A DNA stretch of 64,000 nucleotides from Mastigamoeba balamuthi (lineage: Eukaryota > Evosea > Mastigamoebida > Mastigamoebidae). Position 1 is the first letter of the stretch, and each line of letters opens with the position of its first letter. Below the pieces are notes generated by a model, which saw only the letters and a list, made by a program, of their open reading frames with translations, ran no database searches and had not been told where the DNA came from. The position numbers and the translations under genes were made by a program. The DNA is taken from contig CACRSC010000273.1 in NCBI GenBank assembly GCA_902651635.1, positions 24,145 through 88,144 of the forward strand, in the 5' to 3' direction. This document shows positions 54,513 to 64,000 of the stretch, piece by piece.

Positions 54513-56902
54513 GCGCAGGCGCAGATGCCGCGGTACGCGCCGCCCGCAGCGAAGGCGCAGGCAGCGGAGCAGCGGGCGCCCGTCGTGCACACGCCGCCTG
54601 TCAAGAAGAGCGCGGCGAGGTTCCCTCCGCCGCCGGCCCTGTCCTCGTCGCAGTCGTCGCAGTCGTCGCAGTCGTCGCAGGGGCCGCCGGCGGGGGCGCC
54701 GGCAGCGCCGCGGGCGACGAGCCCCAAGAGGACGTCGTTCCCGCCGCCAGCAGCGTACAGGGCAGAGGCAGCGGCGGCAGCGGCACCAGTGAAGACGCCC
54801 CCGGCGGCGCTGACTTCGGTGAAGCCTGTGGGGCACACGGCGGGCGCTGCGGGTGGAGGAGGTGGAGGAACGCTTGGCGGTGCAGGGGCTGCAGGGGTGA
54901 AGCACTGGAAGCCACCGCAGCCAGCAGCGAGGGCTCCGCAGTTCCCGCCGCCTCCTCCCAGGGCTGCCGTAGGCGTGCAGCAGCAGCAGCAGCAGGTGCA
55001 TGCGCTCGACAAGGCGCAGCAGCAGCAACAGCAACAACAACAACAACAACAACAACAGCTGATGCAGCTGCAGCAGGAGTGCCACGTGCTCCAGCAAAAG
55101 CAGGAACAGCAGCAGAAGCAGCAGCCTACACCGCGAGAGCAGCACCCACAGCCACCACATCCGCAGCAGCAGCAGCAACCTGCTGTGAAGGACGAGTCCA
55201 CTCTCGAGAGACAGGTACAGAGCTCTTGCGAGCCAACGCATCTCTGATGACACTACCTACAGAAGCTGGAGGAGCTGCGGATGGAGCTTCTGGAGAAGGA
55301 GGGTGCCCTGGCCAACCTCCGATCGCGCCTGCAAATCGTGCGCCGTACTAGCGCTGCCTGGCGCGTGTCGCTGACCAGAGAGCACCTGCCGACAGAAAGA
55401 GGACGAGGCGGCGAGGCTCAGGACACAGCTCGATAGCGCCAGCGAGCACCAGAACAAGCAGCAGGCCGAGTACGAGGCCCGCATACGCGAGATGGAGATC
55501 CACCAGGAGACGGAGCTCGCGTTCAAGGAGCAGGAGATCCGGCAGATCATGCAGGACGCCCGCGACAAGGCCCTCGAGGAGGCCAAGCGCGTCCTCGCGA
55601 GCCAGGCCCCCAAGGCCAGCTCCTCTCCTCCGCCCGCCCCTCCAGCCCCGGCAGCGCCAGTGCCGGCAGCCCAGACGCCCCCGGACGCGCACAAGCGCTC
55701 CCCGACCGCCCCCGCGGAGCCGCCGCCGAAGCGGCGCAAGAGCGACATACGGGCGTTTGTCGCGGGTCACGGCGATCCCGCGGAGCACATGCGGAGGAAG
55801 CTGGCGCACTCGGGGCTCGTCTGGGGCGTCGGGGGCCGCGGGGACGACACGGTCGCGGGGGTGCTCTGCGGCGACGCCCCCGCCAGTGCTCTTGTGCCGC
55901 TCGTCGAGGCCGGCGCGGCGTCCCCGGCGCCCGACGACGTCGAGAGGGCGCTGAAGGTGCTGGGGGCCCTTGTCTGCGCGCCCGAGTGCGCAGAGCAGCT
56001 CGTTCCGTCGGGCGACGCGGCCAACAGGCTTGTCGGCGAGCTGATCGCCAAGGCAGCGTCGACGAGCCCCTCGGCCCCCATAGCGGCGCCCCTGCTGGGC
56101 GCTGTCTGCTGCTGCATGGAGCGCAGCCCGCCGGAGGCCTTGCACATGTGACCACAGCCCACTCATGCCGCGCGAACTCAAAGCAACTCGCAGGTACGAG
56201 CCGCTTCTGTCGAGCAGCCTGCTGTGCGGAGCCCTGAAGGAGGCGCACGCGCCAGCAGAGACCAAGATCAAAGGGCTGAAGGTTGTCTGCCAGTTCCTCC
56301 GGGGTGCGCAGCAGCAACCCGCCTCGTGGTCCAGAGACTGACGCGGTGGGTCTCGCAGGGTACCGAGTTGCCTTGAACCAGAGCTCGCAGGACAACGAGG
56401 GAGTGCTGACCCTGGCTTCGAAGATGCTGTCGACCGAGAGCAGGAGGAGTGTGCTGGGCGTTGCCATCGGGGTGCTGCGAGTGGCTGTTTCGCACGCGCG
56501 CGCGACGACGCAGAAGCGGGAGCACCCCTCGTTCACGTTCAACAGCGACGCGCTGCTCATGAACTCAGCCGCGCTGCTCGAGAAGGAGCTGCTCGCCGCC
56601 ACAACTGTCTCGCCCAACGACCAAACGTAGCCACCCAGCGCCACTGTATGAGTCTGACCAGTGCACGCAGGCACAAGCTCGGGAGGGACGTCGCGGAGCT
56701 GATGAGCTGTGCACAGGGGGACGAGGGCTCAACTTTTTTCGAGAGGGACGAGTACTACTTTCACGCATCGGTCAGAAAGCTCTCGCGCCTGGCCGTGGTC
56801 ACAGGCGACACCGAGCTCAGCGCATACGCCAACAAGCTGGTGATGTCGTCGAGAGAGACGACCTCTCAGCCCACGAGCAGCGTGGCGGCCACACACCAAT
56901 AA
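53993..56902 (+). CDS. Gln-rich coiled-coil protein with NLS; possible ATRIP-like regulator
   Basis: Multi-exon gene. Exon 1 (MFGSPASGRF) splices (ttcgc|gtgcgc) to ALATPVANAKAGGGTQGTQQ; an intron ending tggcag leads to GAYTKHYRNASGEWVVAAAA. Then come long poly-Gln, Ala and Pro tracts, a coiled coil (KLEELRMELLEKEGALANLR; AEYEARIREMEIHQETELAF), a nuclear-localisation signal PPPKRRKSD and a helical C-terminal half with armadillo-like character (DDVERALKVLGALVCAPECA; YEPLLSSSLLCGALKEAHA). The end is FERDEYYFHASVRKLSRLAV to SSVAATHQ stop. Coiled coil plus nuclear signal plus helical repeats is compatible with ATRIP, but I cannot confirm that. Several exon borders (55200-55400, 56150-56650) were set by frame only. 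Confidence 0.6.
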
Positions 56903-57009
56903 CCAATTTTGACAGTACCCAAAACTGCATGCAATTGCTTCTGATCTACAAATACAGTCTAACCGCTTGATTGAGTTCCACCACTGTTGCTATTTTGTCA
57001 TGTACTGTA

Positions 57010-60000
57010 TCACTGGTCCGAGGACGCAGGGGCAGAGCTGGCGGAGCTGGCAAAGAACTCGTTGAGGAGGTCCATGGAGCGCAGGAACTCCATAAACTCC
57101 ATTGTGCCGTTGCCGTCGGTGTCGACGTCCATCAGGAGCTCCTCGATCTCCTCCCTCGAGACGTCCTTGCCGAGCGACTGCATCAGCCACTGCAGGCCGT
57201 CCACGTCGATGTGCCCCTTGCCTTCCTTGTCCGCCAGCTTGAACAGCTGCTCGTACAGCTTGATGTTGGCCTTGATCTGTTGCTTGTTCTGGGCAGCGGG
57301 CTCGTGAATACCGCATAAACTATTCGTATTGCTGACCTTGGCGCTGAGCGCGTCGCCGGCGAGCAGCCTCGCGAGGTCCTCCTGGCTCGCCAGGGACCTG
57401 TCGACGGCCACCCGCGGAGACGGTGTCGGCGATCCTGCGGGCGAGAGAGCCATCGGAGTCATCATCGCCGCCTGCGCTCTTGCCTGCCGAGTTCGCATAA
57501 ATCAGTTGACAAGGCCCCCTCATCCCCACCCACTGAGCAACCAGAACATCAGCAGCACCTTCGGGGGCGGGGTCGCTGCAAAGATGGGAGAGGCCGCCGG
57601 GCTCTGCGTGGGCGTGGCGGGGCGTTTGAGCGGCGACGAGAGGGACTTCTCGTGCTCGTCCCTGGCGGCCTCGAGCAGGTACGCGCCCGACAGCGTGGGG
57701 CGCAGCGACTGCACCACGTCCGCGAGGTCCACCTTCTCGCGATACGCGTCGAGCATCGTCTTTCCCGTCACGACCTGCGGGGGCTTCCAGACCTTCCTGC
57801 GCGCCTCGAGCTGGCTGGCGATGGAGGCGACTTCCTTGGCCGCCTGCTGCGTGCGCGTTGACTCGGAGCGCACCTCGAGGACGACCTTCTGCGTGTCCTC
57901 GGTTTCGGCCCGCAGCGCCTCGGTCGCGCAACTGAGCTCGTGCTGCCGCTCCAGCAGGTCGCGGAGCCTCTCCTCGAGGTCGCTGACTCCGCGCTCGTTG
58001 GCCCGCAGGCCGGCCGTCAGCTCCGCGACACGCGACTTGGCCATCGCCAGCTTCCTCTGCTCGACCTGCAGCTTAGCGTGCGTCTGCACTCCGCTGCCCG
58101 TCAGCGCGTCAAACTGCGAGAGCGTCAGGTCAGGAGCGCGCAGCTGGACCGCGCCGACTGTAGCGTACGGCGGCCTGAGCGTCGGTGACTTTCTGACGCC
58201 ACGTCTCGAGCGACTGCGTCTCGCTCTCTCTGGCGGCGCGGGCGGTCTCGAGGCGCTTCTCCGAGGCCGCGTTGTCCCTCTCGAGCCTCTGTAGCTTCGT
58301 CCTGATGGCCTGCACGTGCCTCTCGGCCCGCCTGGCCGCCTCGCTGGCGTCGCTCCGCGACGTCGACGCGTCGAGAGCGTCCAGGCTCGCCTGAACCTCG
58401 AGCTCCCGCACCAGCGACACCGCCTGCTGCGCGCTGCGCTGCGCCGCGTGCCACGCGTCGTCGGCCTCGCCGTGCGCAGACTCGGCGATGTCCAGCTCCT
58501 CCTCCATCGCCAGCAGCAGCGCGTCCTGCTCGTCTGCAGCCTCGGCCTTCTCCTCCTGCGGTTTCGCTGGTGGGGGGTGTCGGGCCGGTTGTCGGTTTTC
58601 AACGCTTCTTGCGAGCGAGAAGCGCACCCTTGAGTGCGGAGAGCGCGCTCTCGATGAGGGTGAGGTCTGCGGAAGGGCCGGGGCCAGCGGAAGGGCCCGC
58701 GCGCCGGCTGAGCTTCGCGAGTACTGCGGTCTCGATGTCGAGCGCCTCCGCGAGCTTCTCTTGCAGCGAGCTCAGCGTCGCGGTGCCGTCGGCGACGGCC
58801 TTCTTGCCGTCCTCGCGCAGCCGCCTGGCCTCGCGCTGCATCGCCGCCACCGCCTCCTTGCGCTGTGCGCACCTCTCCTCCGCCTCCTTGATGCTCTCCT
58901 TCGTCTTGGCGACCTGCCACAGGGCGACGGGCTGAGCGAGCGATGGGGGCAACGACGGGACTGCACCTGCTCGGTCAGCGCGGCGATCTGCGCGTTGATG
59001 GCCTGCAGCTTGGCGTCGATCTCCTTCTTCTTGCCCGCGAGCGAGACCGCGTGGGCCTTGACGTCGTGCGCGTCGTTGGCCAGCGACTCGCGCTCGGCCC
59101 TCGCCTCGGCCGCGCGGCCCGCGCACTCGCGGTTCCTCGCCTCGACCTCCTCGGCCACGCGCCTCTGCTCCGCCAGCGCGCGCTCCATCGCTGCCGCCTC
59201 CCCCCTGACGCGCTCGTTCTCGGCAAAGAACACCAGCAGGCTCTCCTCGGCCTCTGCGGCGTCCGCGCGCAGCTTCGTCCCCGCGACGGTCTCCTCCTGC
59301 GCCGCCGCCTGAGCTGCCGCGAGGCGCTGGCGCAGCGCGAGGCGCTCCGACGCCAGCGAGGCCTTGGCGGCCGCCTGCGCCCCCGCTGCGGCCTCCGCGC
59401 GCGCGGTCTCGGCCTTGAGGGCCCGCTGCAGGCGCTCGAGCTCCTCACGCGCGGCGTCGCGCTCCTTGACGCGCTCCTCGAGCGCCTTCTTCAGCCCCTC
59501 GACCTCGCAGGACATCTGCTGCGCGTCAAGTCTTGGCGGAGGGGGTGGCAGAGGGAACGGGTCAGCGCAGGAGGGGGAGCACGAGGCGGCTGCGGAGGGC
59601 ACTCGATGTCTGTCTCGACGCGCTGCAGCTCGAGGCGCGCGTTGAGCAGCTCGACGGCGTCCTCTTCGGGTATCGTGGGCGTCGGCGACGCCTTGACGCG
59701 CTGCTGCTCCTGCCCGAAGCTGGCGTTGGGCGACTCCCTCAGAGACGGCTGCGCCACGTCAGCGCTGGCCGCTGCGTCCTTGCCGGGCTTGACCGCCAGG
59801 TACTCCTGCGCCCGAGATCCAATGAGACCCGAGCAGAGAGACGGCGGGGCGAGCGAGCCTGCGGGATGGGCTGGGTGCGGTCGTAGGAGGGGCTCTTGAC
59901 GAAGGAGAGGAGGCGGTTGAGGCGCTTGTTGTAGACCTGCTCGCACTTGAGCTCCTGGTTGAGCGACGCCAGCTCGGCCTCGAGCTCGAGCATCGAGCGC

Positions 60001-61594
60001 GTGCGGTTGACCTTGACCTCCATCTTGATCGTCTTGACGCGCGCGCCGAACCTCAGCGAGCTCACCGTCTCCTCGGCGTTGTACGGCGACGGGCTGCACG
60101 TGATGAACAGCGTCGTCTTGGTGTTCCCCTGCAACCCCGAGGAGTTTTGTTCGTCGCCGTGTCAGTGGCGTGTCGGCGCCGGTGCAGTGCCGCAGAGGCC
60201 GTCTCTCGTGCACAACCACCGGCTCAGTTGCGAAGAGGCCGTCTCTCACACCGCATCTGCGATGCAAGAGCGGCGGCGGCGCTCACCTGCAGAGACTCTT
60301 CGAGCAGGCGCGTGAGGGAGCTGTCCCTGTAGGGCACGAACGGAGCGCCCTCGGTGAGGCACTTGATGACATTGCCGAGGCACGTCAGCGACTGGTTGAT
60401 CTTCTTGGCCTCCTCGAGCGTGTTGCCCGTCGCTCCCGTCTGCGCGAGGGAAAGGCCGCCAGAGACCCGAATGAGACCCCAGGGCGAAGGGCGGCGGCTC
60501 CGTGGGACGGCGTGCCTTCTTGACTTTCTCCGAGCCTGCGAGGTCGATGAATACGAGCTTGGCGCGCTTGGAGCCGCTCTGCGACTCCTGCTCGATGTTG
60601 ATGGTGAAGACGCTGTGGCTCCGCGAGCTCTTGGCGTTCATCTTGGTCGCCGACGTCGTCCTCGACAGCTCACCGAGCGAAATCGTCGCCAGCACGTCCT
60701 CCTGCGTCGCGCAGTACTGCTCCAGCGCTCCCTAGCAGCGAACGCGTTCAGAACCGATGCAGTTGGCGGAGTAAGACGGGACGAACCTGGACATAGATAC
60801 CCCTCTCAGCGCTCTGGCGGATGCGGAGGTTCTCTTTGGTGTTAGCGAGCAGGTCGCGGATCTTCTCCTTGTAGATCTCGAGGAAGCAGCACTTGATGTG
60901 GTACTCGGTGTCGTTGTCGCGGTCCACGTGGTCGAAGATGTGCGAGCACGCCCGCGGGATGACACCCGGCTCGGAACCGTACCCGAACATCGTGTGCGTC
61001 TTGCCGGACCCCGTCTGGCCGTACGCGAAGATGGTTGCGTTGTAGCCAGCGAGGACATCACTGCGGTGGGACGAAAGGGTAAGAAAAAGACTCCCGAGCG
61101 GGGAATTGAACCCCGATCAGCCATGTGACAGACGGCTATACTAAACCGTTATACTACTCGGGAAGTTACACAGCACGACATTTTTGAGTTCCAGTAGGGA
61201 CTCTGCCCGCCGGCTCGAGCCCAATCCCAGGGAGAAGACGGTCCGTTTTCGATTTCAATTTTCGGGTAGCGGATACGACGCGGAAATGGCGCGCACTCGA
61301 TGCAGCGCTTGGCTGTCTCGACGTAGACAGTCTCCTGAGCGCTGTTGGGCGCGAAGACGTGGTCAAAGAGCCAGTTGTGCTTGGTGCCGTCCTTGGTCGT
61401 CTCGAACGCCTGGTGCGTCTGGAAGTTGATCGACCACTGCGAGTTCATCGCCTTCTCCTCCTCCTCCTCCCGCGCGTTGCGCGGCCTGAACCTCACCGCC
61501 ACCTGCGGGGTCCCAGCCACACGCACGATGAGCGCTTGCCCGGCCACCGCAGGAGGCCCTGCACCTGGACGTGGGTCGGAGAGGACTTGGACAT
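57010..61594 (-). CDS. Kinesin with N-terminal motor, long coiled coil and C-terminal EF-hands
   Basis: Plus-end-type motor. Exon 1 ([10 protein letters not shown]) splices to [17 protein letters not shown]. Motor motifs: [20 protein letters not shown] (P-loop), [14 protein letters not shown] (switch I), [14 protein letters not shown] (switch II), [15 protein letters not shown], and neck [17 protein letters not shown], resembling kinesin-1. About 600 residues of coiled coil follow. An open frame seems to end ARKKR-stop at 58599, but splicing aagg|gtgcgc to cag|cgaaaccg continues into [20 protein letters not shown]. The C-terminus has an EF-hand pair: degenerate [12 protein letters not shown] and canonical [12 protein letters not shown], suggesting Ca2+ control. 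Intron 61061-61296 contains tRNA-Asp. Total about 1,150-1,200 residues. Confidence 0.88.
61092..61163 (-). tRNA. tRNA-Asp (anticodon GTC), inside a kinesin intron
   Basis: A 72-nt cloverleaf on the minus strand. Acceptor stem TCCCGAG/CTCGGGA; anticodon arm GCCGT-CTGTCAC-ATGGC gives GTC, decoding GAC/GAT; T arm GGGG-TTCAATT-CCCC as in other eukaryotic tRNA-Asp. A tctttttctt run follows as terminator. It lies in the intron between motor exons KRCI(D) and DVLAGYN, on the same strand as kinesin. Confidence 0.95.
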
Positions 61595-61809
61595 CTCGGG
61601 ACAGCGGGCCAGCGGGTGCGCGAGTCCGCCAAAAATGCGCAGAACGTTTAATATCGCGGCGTGGGATTGTATCGCCAAGATCTTCCCCCGGCGTGTGTAT
61701 CTCAGGCAGATATGCTGCTTTTTGTGTTCTTTTTGGCGTGCGGGGTTGTGTGCACTCCCCTCCCCCACTCCCGCGCGGGCACCGCACGCCGTTGCGCGAC
61801 AGCAGAGCC
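61595..61809. promoter_or_regulatory. Bidirectional promoter, kinesin / cyclin C
   Basis: Only 215 bp separate the two divergent start codons. The region contains gtttaatatcgcggcg (61650) and tctcaggcagatatgc (61699), consistent with the ATAT-core elements near other starts, and a C-rich stretch before the cyclin ATG. Confidence 0.5.
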
Positions 61810-63037
61810 ATGGCAGCCAACTACTGGAACTCCACGCAGTGCGGCGCTCCACCCCCCCCGCCCCCCCGCCGCCCGCCCTGACGGCGGCCGCGCAGGGCCA
61901 AGATGGTGGCCGAGTGCGCCAAGGGCGTCGCCCGCGAGCCCGACAGAGTGCTCTCGGAGGAGCAGATCCGCGTCCTCAACGTCTTCTTCGCCCAGAACAG
62001 TCCGACGCTGACCCGCCTCCCCCTCCCCTCGTGCTGTCTGACGTGCGCCCGCGCAGTCATCCGCCCGCTGGGCAAGGCGCTCTCGCTTCGTCACAGGTTC
62101 TTGAAACCCGCTGCTGTCTTTCATTATTTATTCGTGCGTGTAAGAAAGATCAATTGACCGACCGCCCGCCTCCGCCGGCGCGCAGAGTGGTCGCCACGGC
62201 GATACTGTACTTCAAGAGGTACTACCTCAAGATGGGCATGTCGGGCAACGGGAGGGAGGGCGACCCGTTCAAGATCGCGCCGGCGTGCCTCTACCTCGCC
62301 ACCAAGTCGGAGGAGTGCAACACGCTCGTCAAGAAGATCCACACGGCCACCGACAACCTCATGAAAGAGCGTGCGCTGCAGCCCTCCCCCAACCCCCCGC
62401 ACAGGGGCGCAGGACCCCCCTCCTTTGCCTGACCTTGCGGGGGCCAGTCGGGAAGCCGTTCTTCCCGTACCAGTTCAAGCTCGAGGACCTCATGGAGGCC
62501 GAGTACGAGGTCCTGAGCGCCCTGGACTTCCGGCTCATGGTGTTCCACGGCTACCGAACACTGAAGAAGTGCGCACACCTCTCCACTCCACTCAGTCCCA
62601 CTCTCTCCACTCCCTTCCACTTCCTCACACCCATCCCCACTTCTACGCACTGTCCGCCCCCTGTACACGCACTCACAACACCGGCCCCCCTGCCGGACAC
62701 AAGGCTGCAGGAGAACGGGGAGGCGGACCTCGCGGACTCGGACACGAGGCAGGCGGTGTGGTCGGCGATGAACGACATGTACCTCACGGACGCGCCGCTC
62801 ATGTACCCCCCGCACGTCGTGGCGCTGGGGGCCATCCTCGTGGGCGCCCAGTACTTCCGCGAGCGCGACATGAGGGCCTGGTTCGCCACGGTCATCGGAC
62901 CCGAGATGAGGGACGTCTTCAACGTCGCCCAGATGCTGCTCGACGTCTACGACCTCATCGGCCGCCAGCCGCACTCGATCCTCGAGACCGTCCGCTCGCA
63001 GATCTTCCCGCTGCTCCACGGGCCCCGCAGCGTCTGA
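61810..63037 (+). CDS. CCNC: Cyclin C-type cyclin (Mediator kinase module)
   Basis: Partner of CDK8 in the Mediator kinase module. Exon 1 encodes MAANYWNSTQ (human MAGNFWQSSH), splicing ca|gtgcgg to QAKMVAECAKGVAREPD. Later exons: LSEEQIRVLNVFFAQ, VIRPLGKALSLRHR, VVATAILYFKRYYLKMG (cyclin-box signature, human QVIATATVYFKRFY), FKIAPACLYLATKSEECNTL, FEYEVL-type EAEYEVLSALDFRLMVFHGY, MNDMYLTDAPLMYPPHVVAL, and QMLLDVYDL. The second cyclin fold ends at HGPRSV. About 270 residues; the Ser-rich tail of human cyclin C is missing. Some internal junctions (62010-62190, 62370-62450, 62570-62710) are approximate. Ends 960 bp before the window edge. Confidence 0.87.
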
Positions 63038-64000
63038 ACGGGACCAGCCAGCGGCGCTCTGCGCTCGCACCGACTGGCTCCAACCCTCGCGCGTGGCATC
63101 CGAGCCCCGGCCCAGCGGTGGGGGGAGGAGGAGCTCAAATACTCATTATACGCAATCGCCCACATGCTTGCTGGCCCCCAGTGCGTCAGGGAGGCGTGTT
63201 TCCCGTTTCAATTGAACAGCCGGGTTCAAGAAATCCCGACGCCCCTTTTTAGTTTACTCCGCTTTTCGAGATGGTGCGGACAGGCGCTGCGGCAAGCGTG
63301 GGGGCAGAAACAGCGAGCGCTGCTTGCGAGCAGCTGGCAGGGCAGGCAGCGGCCGGCGGAGACAGCGCCAGTCCGAACGCATGCAGGGCCTCGGGCCCCG
63401 AGTGCGAACACGAGACAGAGGCCATCGCCATTCTGGCTCTGCTGCGCAGAGCTCGCAGGCGTGAGGCCCGGAGGGCAGCGGTGGCAGTGCTCTCGCGCAG
63501 GACCCAGTTGAGACTCCTGGACCGCCTCTAGGCGCCCAAGGACAGAGTACAGGGAGTTCGGTCACAGTCAGCATTACTCCCTCAGACATTGCAAACTGCC
63601 ACACCGGCGGTGCCCAAAAAAGACCCAGGCCCACCAGCCACGGGTCCATTCGTTGAACTCTTTTCATGGCCTCACTGTGCACGAGTTGGAGGGTGTCTCG
63701 AGAAATGATGTCCACACCGTTAGGCGGCAACGCTTTCGTAGTTGCTGTCTGTCTAATGGGCTCGATGTTCATCCAGAAAGCCCCTGCAGCAGCACCACGC
63801 GCCCACCAGCAAGCAGCAGATTCAGCAGGCTCAATTGTGATCCACAGGTGAAGAGCAGCATTGGCGGGACACGGGAATGGTAGCCGCGCTGGCATAGCGA
63901 CCTTCCTGACCTGTGGAGCTCTCCGCCGTCGGGGAGCGCACTACTGTTGCACGCATTCCGGCCGTCGTCGACTCCACCAGCCTCGCCCAGGTGCTTGTGG
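63038..64000. other. 3' flank of cyclin C; no confident gene
   Basis: No family resemblance found on either strand. A short ATG frame (63271-63531) is listed separately. A minus-strand open frame of about 210 codons over 63254-63895 overlaps it but has erratic composition. Confidence 0.45.
63271..63531 (+). CDS. Hypothetical protein, 86 aa
   Basis: The frame runs MVRTGAAASVGAETASAACE to a helical basic end RRARRREARRAAVAVLSRRT-QLRLLDRL. The mix of acidic middle (ECEHETEAIAILALL) and arginine-rich helix is protein-like. No domain is known, and it may be the first exon of a gene leaving the window or a chance frame. Confidence 0.3.
   Translation: MVRTGAAASVGAETASAACEQLAGQAAAGGDSASPNACRASGPECEHETEAIAILALLRRARRREARRAAVAVLSRRTQLRLLDRL

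Noticed and set aside
63254-63895. Minus-strand 213-codon frame in the right flank
   Set aside because: Uneven composition, no domain, and it overlaps another candidate frame; not supportable as a gene.

Overview
This is nuclear DNA from a GC-rich, gene-dense, intron-rich unicellular eukaryote. Spliceosomal genes carry short introns of roughly 45-260 bp on both strands. The set includes kinetochore Spc25, Sm-D3, AP-2 sigma, Sec23, Rab7, a RhoGEF, an atypical Rho GTPase, an XMAP215-type TOG protein, cyclin C and a plasma-membrane-type Ca2+-ATPase. RhoGEF/Rho, fimbrin-like CH domains, glycogen/starch-binding CBM20 and CBM48 modules and a VTC polyphosphate polymerase fit a free-living amoeboid protist. 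An amoebozoan (for example a Mastigamoeba-like archamoeba) is my best guess, but the window does not settle it. Two isolated N bases (13262, 16803) each sit between near-identical flanks and look like unmerged contig ends.

Layout. 1-2.2 kb: no gene, a repeat 497 bp apart. 2.2-10.5 kb (+): VTC4-like polyphosphate polymerase, a thioredoxin-UBA-ZZ-UBX fusion, a DH-PH RhoGEF. 10.7-18.4 kb (-): ankyrin-C2 protein, AP-2 sigma (one complete and one truncated copy across an N), a DUF1336/EDR2-C protein, a FANCJ-like Fe-S helicase (locally duplicated across an N). 18.6-22 kb (+): MIT-domain protein, Spc25, Rab7. 22.3-23.9 kb (-): atypical Rho GTPase. 24.5-28.5 kb (+): a modular LRR protein and a trypsin-fold protein. 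28.5-30.15 kb: an AT-rich block with a decayed YqaJ-type exonuclease, followed by a copied last exon of the trypsin-fold gene. 30.9-38.1 kb: two paralogous coiled-coil genes, each followed by a fimbrin-like CH region; the second begins with a CBM20. Two identical tRNA-Thr genes and a small secreted Cys-rich gene lie here too. 38.4-41.9 kb (+): PMCA. 42.3-48.2 kb (-): Sec23 and a two-TOG XMAP215 protein. 49.2-51.1 kb (+): a second Cys-rich protein and Taspase-1. 51.3-53.1 kb (-): CBM48 protein, Sm-D3. 54-56.9 kb (+): polyQ coiled-coil protein. 57-61.6 kb (-): a kinesin with C-terminal EF-hands and a tRNA-Asp inside an intron. 61.8-63 kb (+): cyclin C, divergent from kinesin with a 215-bp shared promoter.

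Themes. Splice donors are mostly GTGCG(C/T/G), and at least five introns appear to be GC-AG. Several domain combinations are unusual (Trx-UBA-ZZ-UBX; CBM20-coiled coil next to CH; kinesin-EF-hand; CBM48 plus an orphan C-terminal domain). Splice sites below were placed by eye using reading frame and homology recalled from memory; no alignment was run.
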